DNA of 64,000 nucleotides from the NCBI GenBank assembly GCA_036345935.2, contig JADWOT020000006.1:18636519-18700518 (forward strand). Direction: 5' to 3'. Each line of letters begins with the position of its first letter. Within the stretch, counting starts at the first letter, position 1. Shown here one piece after another: positions 1-12,989 of the stretch. The notes beneath the pieces are model-generated. The model saw only the letters and a list, made by a program, of their open reading frames with translations. It was not told the origin of the DNA and made no database searches. The position numbers and the translations under genes are program-made. The stretch is from Taenia hydatigena (lineage: Eukaryota; Platyhelminthes; Cestoda; Cyclophyllidea; Taeniidae).

Positions 1-411
1 TCACTTCATTGCTGTAAAACTTAACTTATTTCATAAATCCAGTGTTCAATTTACGCTTTTCGGCAAGCTGAGCTTTGAGCGCACTTTTTTTTGAGGAAAT
101 ACCGCCAAACCACCTTGATGAAGGTTTGTCCTATGTGCCTTTAGTTAAGAATTGTGTTTAAATCCGTAGGAGAGGCGTTAGGTGCATTGGCACTTTGATG
201 AGATCCTAAATTTTCATGATCATATCTTCAGATCACCACTTTCTCACTATTTTCGCTTATTTGATTCTCAGTGATTGAAGTTCTGGTCCATCACCAAAGG
301 GGTTAAGGCGAGCGAAATGCTTGGTATTTCGGGTTAGGAGTAGATACTTTCGTGTTTGTCGGAACTCATCCTTTTTAAGAATTCTGAATGCACATTGCAT
401 TTGTTTTACAG
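1..411 (+). other. intron (partial) upstream of exon A
   Basis: T-rich sequence with no coding-like frame, ending in the acceptor tttgttttacag. The upstream exon with the ATP-binding half of the SNF2 domain is expected to the left of the window. Confidence 0.6.
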
Positions 412-995
412 GTTCAACATCTTATCAATCCTTCACCGTTCCATGGTGGTAACACGAACATTCCACAAACGGGCACAAGCGAGCAGGACAACATCGTCAG
501 CGGTTGTGGTGGAGTTGCGGGTGAGTTATCAACTGGGAACACCAATCCCACACACCATCCTTCTGCGACCTCCATCCTCCCCGACCTTGTTCGCCTTCTT
601 CTCCACCGAGTCTTGCCCTTCGCCCGCCAACGCGTCTGCATTTTCACCGACCTCTACGAACCTCGTACCGCTCATCTGAAAACTCTCCTCAGCCTCCTCC
701 TTCAACCATCCTTCACTACTGACAATGACGATAGTAGCTTTGTTGAAGAGTTAGTTCAACAAGCGTCTCTGATTAAACCGGAACAGGGTGCTGTGACAAC
801 TCGGGACGAGGTGATGCGAGCTCTAGAACCCTTTCTTTATCGCTTTCTTGATGATGAGGAGGATGAAGAGGACGAGGATGAATCAGCGACGAGAAGTAGT
901 AATCGAATAGAGGACTTAGTTCGAATTGATGTCATTTCTGACCATCTAACCGACCAACAGCGTGCTCTCCATGACCACATTCTAACCGACAAAAC
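412..995 (+). CDS. EP400: EP400-like exon A: SNF2 N-lobe end with acidic insert
   Basis: Acceptor tttgttttacag, entry phase 0; donor GTAATT, exit phase 2. It encodes 'HRVLPFARQRV', the counterpart of the SNF2 block usually read as HRV-PFILRR. The second half holds the acidic stretch DDEEDEEDEDE and then 'LTDQQRALHDHIL', which matches the conserved 'LS-RQ-ALYEDVI' element. About 80 extra residues separate these two blocks compared with EP400. The canonical LRR is replaced by ARQR. Confidence 0.82.
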
Positions 996-3900
996 GTAAT
1001 TCGGATTTTAATGCGTAGGTGTGTTTTAATTTCTAATTGCGTTCTAAAACCTACTTTTTTTTATCAGTTGTGAACGTGCAGTGAGGTCGGGTCATCTCAC
1101 TGATCTCCTCAACTGTTTATCAGCGGGTGCGAGGCTCTGTTCTCACCCTTGGCTTCTCAGCTGTTTTGATGAGGCCGCGCAATGGTTGCTGCAGGACCGA
1201 CAACCTGCGTTCTCTCCACCCCTCATTGCCGTCCCCGGTCTGTGTTTTGATGGCCCTACATCTCTTTTGGCGCTGCGAAGCGCAGATGATGAAATTGCAC
1301 CAATTCTGTTGCACCTCCCATCCGCACTACAAGCACCATCTCATGTACGTTCGCGCTTGATGCAATTGTTGCCAGATGCAGAACAGCTAAAACACTTACT
1401 GGTCACACCTCGCCCCTCGAAGCGGGCCAGTGAGACCGCCGGGGTCTCCTCTTTGGCACTAAAGAGGCTGCGGAAGGGACAAGGTGTGGCATCAGTGGAG
1501 GGTGCAGAAGAGCAGGAAGAACCTTTCATCACGCGGGATGCTTTCCGAACGGTTCTCTTGGAGACGGCGAAAGTGTTGCATGCAACGAATAATGGTAGGA
1601 TAGTCTCCTCCGTTATTACTAATCTGTCTTATTATTAATTTTGATTGGAGGTTGTTGAATCTAAGCAATTTTATTCCCTGTAAGTTTCAAAGGACTCACT
1701 CCCTCTGCCCTGTGCTCACTTTGCGTTAATTACTGTTGTTCTAGAGGTCGATGTCTTTAACTCCTCGGCCTTTTAATTTGTTCGTTTTTGGAAAACATTC
1801 ATTTGCGCTGTTATGTAAACCATTTGTTGAGTCAGATCTGAAGCTGCTTTAACTTTTTTTGGTCAAATTTTAAAAGTACACATTTGTCCTTAGTCATGTG
1901 TAAGTTTTGATTTACCATTCATACACTATCTTTCAAGTGAAAACCCTTCTATTTTTTAAATCGCCTTGTTATTTCGTACTATTAACTCATTTCTCCCTGT
2001 CTAGGTTAAAGAAAATTAGTACAGGCATTTCTGGACAACTTTTTTTAGGTTGAAGATTTAATGTTTGAGATACCACTCCTTTTGGTCGTGTGGCCGTCTG
2101 TATTCCGTTTAATTCTTTCTATCTTGATTAATCTCTTTAATAACAAGTTTAATTTGAGATTGATGTAGCATTACCATCCAATTGATACTTTTATGCATCG
2201 AAAATGTTTCCGTTGCATAGAAATTGTGTTTACAAAAGGCTAACTTCCCTGTTCTTCATTTTTTTGCAATCACTACTGTACCTGACTGTCTTTTAACCCG
2301 TCGGACGATGCTTCTAGAATCGGCGAATTCGACACCTTCAAATTGTCAACAAAGAAGTCGTTTAATTCTGCGTTCACTGTTCTGCTATTGTTATTACTCC
2401 AATGGTAGCTTCATTTTTTGCCCCTTAAACTCTTAGATACTCTAAAGCTAAAATGAAAACCTATATTAATTGTTTATTTCAAGTTCTTGTCCACTTCTAG
2501 CCCTCGCTGAGCCCATGGATGTTCAGCTGAGTTCATCGCCCCTTCCTGCTAAAACCGACCTCATCGAGCAGGATCCATCTGCAGTCCCAAATCCTATTCT
2601 CAGTGCTGAAGCCAAAGTAGGGGTCGCTTCCTTTCTCCCCTTTTCACTTGTGCTAAGTATTGGCGCGATCCACCTTCCTTTTTTTCTGTATCCAGAGCCG
2701 GCTACATCAACTGCTTTGGCAGTACCAACGAACCCGGCTGGAATTAGAGGGTCACACAGACTGGTGCAGCGCGGCAACGATGGAACGTATTCACGCCCTT
2801 TCGCGCGAACCTTCTCTCCTCCCTTCGGGAGTCAATGTCTTCCCTGCTTTGCCCATCGATTCCTCTTCTTTCGAGCTCTCCCGAGTTGTACAGGATCGAT
2901 TTGAGCAGTTACCTCTGCGTAGGCAAGTTCATATTTGAGCTATTTTTTAGCCTATCGCCCGAGTTTCTTCTAAAGACTTATGGAGGTGTCTCTGTTTTTG
3001 ATCCATTCTTATAATCAGATTTAAAGCTGAATCGCAGGATAATGGAAGGATCTCAGTTTAATATTGAGTCAGAAGGAAAATAGATCTGATTAAATGACCT
3101 TCCCGCTTTTCTTTTGAGTGTTATTAGCCCTTCCCTTGTTCACTCTGACACCTCACTCATCAGGACGTGATTTGGTCTCCTAGAGTTGACCTGAGCCAAA
3201 AATGGTTATAGAACGGTTATCGCCATGGAAATACTTTTGAATTCAGCAATGAATCATATAGAACAATGTGTCGTGACGATTCATCCGCCATGCTAACACT
3301 ATTATATGTAAACGGAAGGGCTGGGGCTAGGTAGCATAGATGGCATGAGTTATCCCGTGTGGTTAAATATACCATTTGACTTAAGTCTCGCCAGCTATTC
3401 CCTAGTAGTGTTCTTCTCTTTTGCCCCCTGCAGTTTGTCCTTCGGCCTACTCTGCTCTCGTGACAGAGCCGTCGGTCTGCCATCATACTTGGCGGATGTG
3501 TCTTCGTGTCCTCTGAAATCCGTGGACGTAGAGACGGCTATTGACCGATTCTACCCCCTCCTATCCTCCACCCGGTGGCTTTCGCCCCAAACTATACCTC
3601 ATCTTCTGCCTCAGTTCCTCGCCGCCTCTGGTATGTCATTTCGGGCGCTGAGTGTCTAAGAATGTATCCAATTTGGTAGTAAGTGACTAACTTTTTATTG
3701 AAAACAGAGTCTAAAAGGGTCTCATTCTTTTTTGCGGTAAAAAATTGCAATTTATTTTGTTTACGTTTGAAGTCATTTTATAAATGATGTTTTGTTGTTT
3801 ATTTTGAAGCTCGGTGACCATACCTTCATCCAATTATAATTGTTTCTAGGTATTATGTTAATGTGTGATCAGTCTCCGTCCTTTTTCGTTCTAAAATGTT

Positions 3901-6900
3901 TTTTGTTTATATTCGAAGTGATATTTTTGGGTGTGTACTTTGACCAGTAAAATAGATCTTATGGAAGACCAATCAGCTTCTAAAGAATCTTTGATAGTCT
4001 TTCAGCATCTTGTTTAAAGTTTATGCATTCACCGAAATGTAATCCTCATCTTTCATCAGACGTACATGTTAGATCCATAGTTGGACCAGGTGCTCTTCGA
4101 TTTGTTACTTGGAGCTTTCGGTATGCCGCGATTTTTTCCTAAGGCCATTTTGCATCCATTTCAATGACTGTATTGAGAATATTTAAGAAACAATGGGAGC
4201 TTGGTCCTAAAGTTCTATTTTGGACGTTTGTTAAATGAAAGTTTAGTTCGCTGAACTTTGTCCTATTTGAGTAATTGATTGATTATCTAGTCTTTCCTAC
4301 GTTCGTAATTCTTCCAAGACTAGTTACAAGCACCTCAATGCAGTACTGATCTGGAATGACACCTGAATTTCTTCACAATATGTATCCCGTGGGAAGGCAG
4401 AAGATAGAGTCGATGGAAGAATGATTTGATTATCAATGTGGGGTTTCTATTCCAGGCAAAATACAACGGTTGCGCAGACTGCTGCTCGATCTAGTTCGAT
4501 CACCATCACCTCCACCGCAAAATACGGAGACAAAGTTGCCGCAGCAACACACAAATCGAATTTCCCTCTCTCGTCCTCGTGTCATCTTTCTCCTTTGCCA
4601 TCGCACTGCACTCCTCGACCTCCTCACCGCCTGGTTGTCCACCGATCCGTACCTGGCCAACCTTGCTCTCCTCCGTGCGCCTATTGATCACCTGGATGCT
4701 GACGGCGATGAGGATTCCGTGATGCTAATGGACGGTAGTTGTGGCGGAGGTGGAGGATCTTTGTGGATGGACCAGGTGAACGCCTGGCCCATCGGTACTC
4801 AGGGTCCCCTCCTTGTCCTCCTCCATGCTCGTTCCCCACCCTTCTCTGTCGCTGGTTTACGGATGGGGCCTGATACGCGTCTCGTCATCTGCGACGCGGA
4901 TTGGCGAAAGGATGTTGTCAGTACGGTTAAATCGAAGTATGGGCTCAGCTGTTTACGCTGTGTTGTGTCCCTTTTTTGGGTTCCCACTTTTTTTGTCTTC
5001 CGAGAACTCTTAGAAAATAGTATTAGACCTCTATTGCCTTTATTTCGAACTGATAACTTAAGGAAAACAATGAAAGATTGAACCGCCAAAATTTTCAGTC
5101 GGTTAAGAATGGAAGGAAATCGTGCAGAGTTTGTTTGTACTTCGCATCCATTCATTCATTCAGCATTACCTTTTAACGGGTTTGTTACATGTAACACAGT
5201 TAATTGAAAGAAAAGGCTAAGATTGAGTTTTGAGGCATTGGTAGCTGTAACTGCCCAGATCTGCGGCAGAGATGACTCGTCAAACATCTCCATTTGTCTG
5301 TAGCGCCATTTCGGCAATGCTGAGATATGCCTTTTTCATGAATATTCACCTGCCTGTCATAGAATTATGGAAATTTAGCATGGTATGCGTGTGTGCTTAA
5401 TGATGAGGATAGCGGATAAGGTTATTTCACTGGGAATAAAGTCACCTAGTTGTGACATTGATACTGTTCTATTGCGCTACTGCTCTCGTGAGGAAGCGCA
5501 CTCAGATATCGAGGGTACTGTATTTCGAGAAAATACTGAAGATATCATCTTTCTAATGATGGATTGAAAGGCCTAAATTTTTGTCACTGCTTTATATTTT
5601 TTAAGGGAAATCTTTTGCCGTGTTCCGTACTCCTAGTTCTAGTCGATAGCACCATTGTCATCTGTTTTCCACGCTGCTTGAAGCGTACTTCAGGCGACTT
5701 CCTTTTAACGACGAAAAGTATCTTTACCAACACCAAACTGTTTGTTACTTTCTAGATTTAAAAAGCATGGACTAATTGGCAGGTATGCCTCGAATTTGGC
5801 TCCCCGCCGATGCTTGCTCTCTCCTCCATCTGTTGTTCTGCTATCTCTCCATTTGAACTATTGGGAAATCCACATAGCCTTCATTATTAAAAATAGCTCT
5901 AAAAGACTTGGATAGTTTCGAGGTTCCACTTTTTTCAACTCATATCTCTGCAGTGTTTTTAATCCCTACTGTGTTACTCTAGTTTCTTGTTACTTTATAA
6001 GAGATGGTGGGGTAAATTTTCCTTTTAGTGGATCAATAGTGAACGGAAAGAGTTCCCTTAAACAGACGCTTATTTCGTATGGAAATAGATTTGGGTTAGG
6101 GTACCTCTTAGCTGCCCAGTTATAATTTCTATCGACGCATTTTGCTCTACCTTTTTTACAATTATCCGCTGTTACTCTATGATGCTTTCAATGGGTGAAT
6201 AAAAGCATTTTGTCCGGCATCCAAAGCCTTATTTGAAGGTTACTTTAGTTTTTTATTATGTTCGTTTGCCTATTTCAATAAAACTGCCTTCGACACTTTT
6301 TTATCATTAAACTTCATTACCTTTTATCGTCCACTCCAGCTTTGCTTCACAGTATCATGCTAAATTGTCCATTTCCGATATTTTGTTATACCAAGCCTTT
6401 GCTCGGCTTATTCATCTTTCAAATTCTTCTATTGATTGTCGTATGTTATTTTCTCCTCTTTCTCCAAAGGCTGCGCTGCTGGTCATTAAACGGGTTGGTG
6501 GATGTGCCCTCGAGAATTCGCTACAGTGAGCCCCTTCCACCTCTTCTCCAAGCCTACCGTCTGGTTACAGAGTGGGAGAGTGGGGACAGTGTGGAGGCTC
6601 GTCTAGTCAAGTCGACGGCTATCCAACTGCTGCCCGACTCGGTTTTCATGACCGCTTCGCCCCCTGCCGCTAGTGCTGCGTTCGCGTCCACCGCGAGATC
6701 ACGCGGCGCCGTTGCTGCACTGCCACTGCTACCTCCTCCTTCCTCTCGGGTGCAGCCAAATGTGGTACAGCAGTTGGTCTCGTGCCTTCGTCGGCGCGCC
6801 CTTTGGCGCAGCAAGGTAGCGCTGCCGCCTTCGCAATCGCATGTCTCCTCCACTACCCCGATGCCGCCACTGGACTCAGACGGGGAGGAGGAGGAAGAGG

Positions 6901-9900
6901 CGACTACCACCCAGGACGAGGAGTCGGACAATGCCTCACTGTTCCATAAACGGGAACCGATTCAAAAGGACCTAGTACGTGTGATCGTCGTTTTATGAGC
7001 TACCTCGCCCTTAACTTGGCATGTTAAATGGGAGAAAAATTGCCAATCTTTGCTAAAAGATTTTAAGGATGAGTGTGATTTTCTATTTGAAAGGTTGGTT
7101 TTTTAGCTGCACAGTTTAGTAAAACGTAACGCTTGATATTTAATTAAGCTACGCTTTTTCCAAATTTGTTCCTGCTTTCATTGGCGTCATTGTCTGTTTT
7201 TACCATAGGACAAATTTACGTAAAATGTAACTGCTCTCTTGCAATGCTTTTATAATTTCTGTCACTGTATCACCACTTCAATTAATAATTTCTGGTACTG
7301 TGTAATTGCGAGTTTTTTGTACCAAAAGCAACCACTATTCACTCGTGAAAATTATGACTTTCGTGTTTTTGAAGTCAATGACGTTTGCCGTTTAAATCCT
7401 GAGGAAAGTGTGCTTAGTGTTTGACCAAAACCTGGTTTTCACCTGCCTCGTTATCAATCTTTTCGTCTAACAAGAAACCTTCATTTGTCAAACAATAAGC
7501 CGTACTTTGTCCTCTCGCTGTTTTAAATAAAAATTTTAAATACTTTTGGCGAAAACTGGTTAGCGTAGGAAACGACAATCGGCTTTGTGTTCACTTGTTC
7601 GGCTCTCGTGTGTCTGTTGAACTATGAAGTGACAGTAATTAGTTTCATCCATCTAACTAGTCACTACTAGATAAATGATTTCCCTCTCCAGCTCATTCAG
7701 TGCTTCGATCTCCACGAGCCACCACGAGATGTTCAGGCTTGGTGTTCAAGCCTCGCCGAGTCTGCCGCCATAGCCGCGGAAATGCACAGCGACTATCCCG
7801 GCCCTCAATTGGAGGCGGTGGTTTCACCACCGATCTTGGACGATGATCTTCTCCACACCTCCGGTCCCGATTCCTATGATGATGTCTTCTTCCATCAATC
7901 CCCAGTCAGACTCGTGCCGTCCGAGGTCCTCGAGACGTGGGAGTTGGATCAAGCCAGCTGGAGAGAGACCCTGGAAGCGGTCGTGGAGTTGACTATGGGC
8001 CAAGGGGAGTCTCTCTTTTATTTGCCCCCTGAAGAGGGCGTGAAGAGCGTGATTGAGGATGAAATCGCTGATGAGAATGATCTACCCATTGAGGATGCTT
8101 TTAAGCTACCAGTAAGCTTCGCTCCATTGCTACTTTTTTTTCAACTAAATTCATACAGCTTCTGGCTTGTACTGGACAGGAGTGTAAATACGTCGTGTCA
8201 TTGTTTTGATGTTGTTTCTGTTTTATCCGGTGAATGTCCTTTTGGCTCAGTCTCGCATGTTTGGTACAGGTGGCCGCGTGACCGGAAAGTGCGTGTTCCT
8301 TGTAAGTGGAACCGATTCGCACAAACAAGTGGAGTAACTGGCTTGGTACTTTTTCGTTCACATAGTTTCAATTCATCATGTTTCATGTCATTTCAATTTC
8401 ATCCTGTTTCGTTCCCTCATGGCATTCCGAATTCGTAATGGCGTAAAATTGCAAAACGTTTTTCTTCTTAGGAAGTTGATACTGTCATGGTTTTTAACCC
8501 CTATTGCCTTTGTCTGTGTTTCTATGCGCTTTTATGGCGGGAAAATACAAAGGCAAGTTAATGATTAACTTCGTTTCTAGGCTATCCTTTAGCAAACGTG
8601 TTACTTGTGTTTCATGAAGCGAAAATTCAATTTGCAACTGCTTTCTGTGTTTCCAGTAAGTTAACGGGGGTGTGCAGGCACTGTCATTTGCGATTGCATC
8701 TGATAGTTGCTTTCGTTTATGATGTTTCATTTGTAGTACTACGAGGAATAATTTAATCAGCATATTTTGCCATGATCTTTCCAAAGCCTCTGTTTTCAGC
8801 AGAAAAATTCGCTTCTATTCTTCTAGTCCTCTTCTGAGACTAGCCGATTTGAGGCATGAACTAATATTGCTGGCCTTTTAAGATTTCTAAGTAATCGTCT
8901 TCATGGCCGTTTCGGACGCGTCAATGCCAAAATTACACCCTTTCCACATTTAGTCTTTCAAGAAAATTTCTTGGAAGGAGACGGTCCAAAGTTTATTCGA
9001 ATTATCCGAAGTGAAGGATTTGGAAGCCACCTCTGGTCGAAGGAATCTGGGCTGTGTATCACACTGATAAAGAGTGGATTTAGCTTTGATAAAGGATAAG
9101 TATCCCTGCTGATTGCAGAAGTCTCTTTGAAAACACCCTATTTTGTGATTGCTTTGCCCAAAGATGTGCTTTGTCGTTTCCTTCTTTTATAGCTCTGGGT
9201 ACCTTCTTTCTTCGAGGATCCTGAGTTTCGCAAAGAGCCTCTTCCCGCTCCTTTCGACAAACTTGATCTTACCAGAAACTCCATCTCCAACGGCGTTCAG
9301 CTTCGCAATATCCCCTTATCCTCTGCTGCCACATGGGGCTATGCCTCCGAGGCAATGACCGAAGCGGAGCTACCTCCTTTTTCCACCACTGCACCTCCCT
9401 TGTTTGATTCCACCAACACTACCGCTGCAAGATACCCCGGTGGTGCCGGTAACAACTCTATTGTCGGTGTGTCCGCCGCCACTAAATCATCAGTAGAAAC
9501 CGCATCACCGGCCATGAGCTACGCACTCAAACGATCGGCCGTCGCTGCGCTTTCCGCACGCAACAGTGTCAGTGCAAGTGGTGGTCGTGCTAGTGCTCCA
9601 CCCGCTAAAAAGCGCAGGCTCACTGGAGCTGCTGCGATGGCTGCTAGACGTGCGGCGAGTAATAAGACTGCTGCAGCCGCAGCTGCTGCCGCTAACTCTT
9701 CTGTCGTAACCGGTGCTAACAGTGGAAGGATGTTGCATTTAGAGGGTGAGTTTAGTCTTTGAAAGGTCTGAGCTGCTCAAGTTCTCTGGATTTATTTGTT
9801 CTTTGTCCTTAATTGTCGCCGATTTCATCTATCTACGGGGAGAGCCTTCGTATACTTTGAATAGAGTGGTATTCCTAGTTATACCTTTGACACGTCGGCC

Positions 9901-12900
9901 GTTGTTTGGAGCTTTCCGGTATTCGTCATGCTCATCGTTATGAATGCATGCACATCCTGTAGTATACTCTGGTATCAATGTCTGACGTCATTGCAATCGG
10001 GTTGACGTGTACGTGTGCGCTCGTCGATCCCATTTTGTGACCGGTCTTTATGCATTTGCGCATTTTTATGCTTTTCATAACCCCATGAATGTTTTTTTGT
10101 CGGATTTTTGGAAAGCATCAGATCATTAGCATGTTAGAGGTCTTTAAGGTACTCGAAGGTATTGGTTAAGGACTTGTCGGCTCTATAAAGCAATTTTAAC
10201 CCTTTTAAACTGGTTTTAAACGTCAATAAAACATTGTACTAGACTATTTTTTGCAATGTTATCTCAGCCGACTGACTCAGGCCCACTTTGTTGTTTGTTT
10301 TATATGCCATTTTTTTCAGTCGTTAACATTCAAGAAATAAAAATTGACAGGAGCAGTGATTTCCAAAGGTCGATTTTGGGTGAAATTCAATATTTGTTAT
10401 AATAGGCTTTTGGGAGGTTGCTGTTTAGACTAGTCTTCTTCAATTCAACTCTATTGAATAAAAAGTAAGCTTTAACAAGTGGACTATTTACTTATACTAT
10501 CCCCATTCATTTCCACCTTTTCGAGCATAGATGGGAATTCTAGATCCCTGACCAATTTGGTTTTGACCTATTTAACCACTCCTTGGCTTTCTTGATCAGT
10601 TCTCTAGCGTTGATTACTGGTTTCCTTTGCTCCTAGGTGACGAAAAGCCGCTGCTTGGTGCTTCTACACAGGATCGAGCCGATCTCACCCCCACTTCATC
10701 CTCTGGTGCCGGCACGGGCACTGCCGCTGCCACCGTCCCCGGACCTGCCAGCCCTACAATCGCTCCTTCTACCGCTTCCACTACCCTCATCGTGACCCTC
10801 CCCTCTAACCAGAAGATCTCCATTCCGCGTCCCTTCTACTCTCGCGAATTACGAGCCATTGCTGGAGCCGCGGCGGGCACCATCAATCAAATCGGTGGTG
10901 TTGGGAGCGGCGGTGCTAGTGCTGCGGGTACCTCTTTCAGTCCCACTGCGCGAATTCGTCGCGTGACGTCGTCCACCTCGGCCACAAGTCCGGCTCGTCT
11001 TAGTGGTTCTGGCAGTGGCTCCACTCCGGCAGCTGCTAATGGTGCAGCAGGAGTGTTTTCTGCCCTCAACAACCCTCACCTCCTTGCTAAATATGCCATT
11101 ACGTCGTCAGGAAAGTCGACTGCTGGCCAGAGGCAGGTGAGCCCCATCTATTTAAAGAGAGGGATGAAATGAACGCCTCCTGCTAATTAAGATTACCCAT
11201 GAATCATTGATGGAAAGTCATCATCTGATACAAGTTAGTTACATGTAGGCCTAAAGTTCTTTTCCGTTAATCTGCGTTGTAAGTGAACGCAGAGTCATTC
11301 AGCCACCTTAATGGTGATTTATTTACCTGGAGCTGTTTTGAAGGTAGTGATTAAATCGCAAAATGAACTTTTATGGATTAAAAGGTATTTACTTGGTCAT
11401 TTAACAAAGATGGGACGAAGTTGGCGGGTGCAGCTCCTTTATTTTGGGAGTAGTGTTGGAAAAAAAGTAATGGTAGTGTGCAGACTTGGATTGTCACTAG
11501 AAACTGGGAGCAGAACGCCACACCAGTAGGCTGGGTAATTTAGGCTCGACGGCTTTAAACCCAATCATTCGCATCCTCGTCAATTAGCCGCTTGATGTTC
11601 TGACCCACTTAGCCCCGTTCCACTGGTTCTGGACCAAAAGCATCTAGCAAATATGGCACAAGACCAAGGATGATTTTTTTGTATGAATTAATTCTGAAAA
11701 TAGTCCTAAATCAAACAATTTTTGTGTCAGCGCACCGAAGACTTTGGTTGCTAGTTTTTAATCCTTTAGGATTACTCACCGAAAATTGAACTTGTGGTGA
11801 GCAGTTGGTAGCTCAAGACATTACTGAAAGACGTGTTAGTCACTTAGTTGTTCGGTTAATTGTTTTATTGTTTCATGGCTGCATTGCTTGAATGTGGTGA
11901 ATTTTAAAATCGTCTGACGAATTGAAACTCCTCAAACCATCGGGCAGTGAAGTGTTTGCCTTCTAGTTACATTTAATAAAGACCCCGTTTTAGGGTCTTG
12001 AGCTGTATACTATGTCGCGTTGGTTTGGCGGCAGAGTTAAAGGGCCATAGTTGCATAAGGTTAAGATAACTGTTTTGTTTAGGCCATCTCGAAGGTTTAT
12101 TTTGCACCAAATTATGATGGCGATTACTCACCGTTCTGCTACCTTATCAATTTGAGGAGTATCAGATACTGGTTTTGGGGTATGGAAGATGTTGGTTTCG
12201 GTATTTAAAATTTACATATTGACACGAGACGTTTGCTGTGATTTTGGCAGCCGATCGGCATGCTACGGGCAGCTGTCTTCCTTGACGAATTACTTCCTTG
12301 TAGTGTCACCACGTATCCGGTAGTAAACACGACCTATTATTGGTTTGCAATCCCTAAAACCACGACGTGGCGCGCATGCAAACGTCTGTATTGTCACTGT
12401 CTAGAATATTTGAGAACTGGTATGAAAACTCATTTCGAGAACTTCTTCAGCATATCTGTATAGCATTAAATAAATCATAATCTCCTACCGTTTCAAAATC
12501 CTACCCCCACTATTGCCAGAAATGGTGTAGTTTAAACAGACAGAAATGCTTAGCGTTGTCAGCCTATGTTTTTTGGATGCACCAAATCGTGTGACCGTAT
12601 ACAGATTGGTTGAAATTAGAACATGGCCTGAGGATAACTGCACTTTTTAAACACCAGTTGGTGTCATTATTGGAACAGTAAAGCATCCGGTCTATGATAA
12701 TTGCTTTCCCTCGGATATTCTGATAACTGATGTGTCGTAAAATTGTCTTTTCCATTTTGTTCTCCCTAAGCAAAAGGTTTTTTCTTGTCAAAACGTGTGT
12801 TCCCTCTTCCCTAATGAGTTTGAATCATCGCTAATTTTACCTGTTTCATGACTGCGCGACGCTACTCTGTCGCGATCCTGCCAACATCGCTGCCTGATTG

Positions 12901-12951
12901 GTTCGTCTGTCTGTCGAAGGCATTAACCCTTGTACGTACGTGCATACATAC

Positions 12952-12989
<38 letters not shown>

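Noticed and set aside
4921..4922. GT donor at the end of DVVS in exon F
   Set aside because: It exits in phase 1, while exon G can only be entered in phase 2. The GT at 4937 fits.
4799..5155. 118-codon minus-strand frame over exon F
   Set aside because: It is a shadow of the GC-rich EP400-like coding exon and runs into its intron without splice logic.
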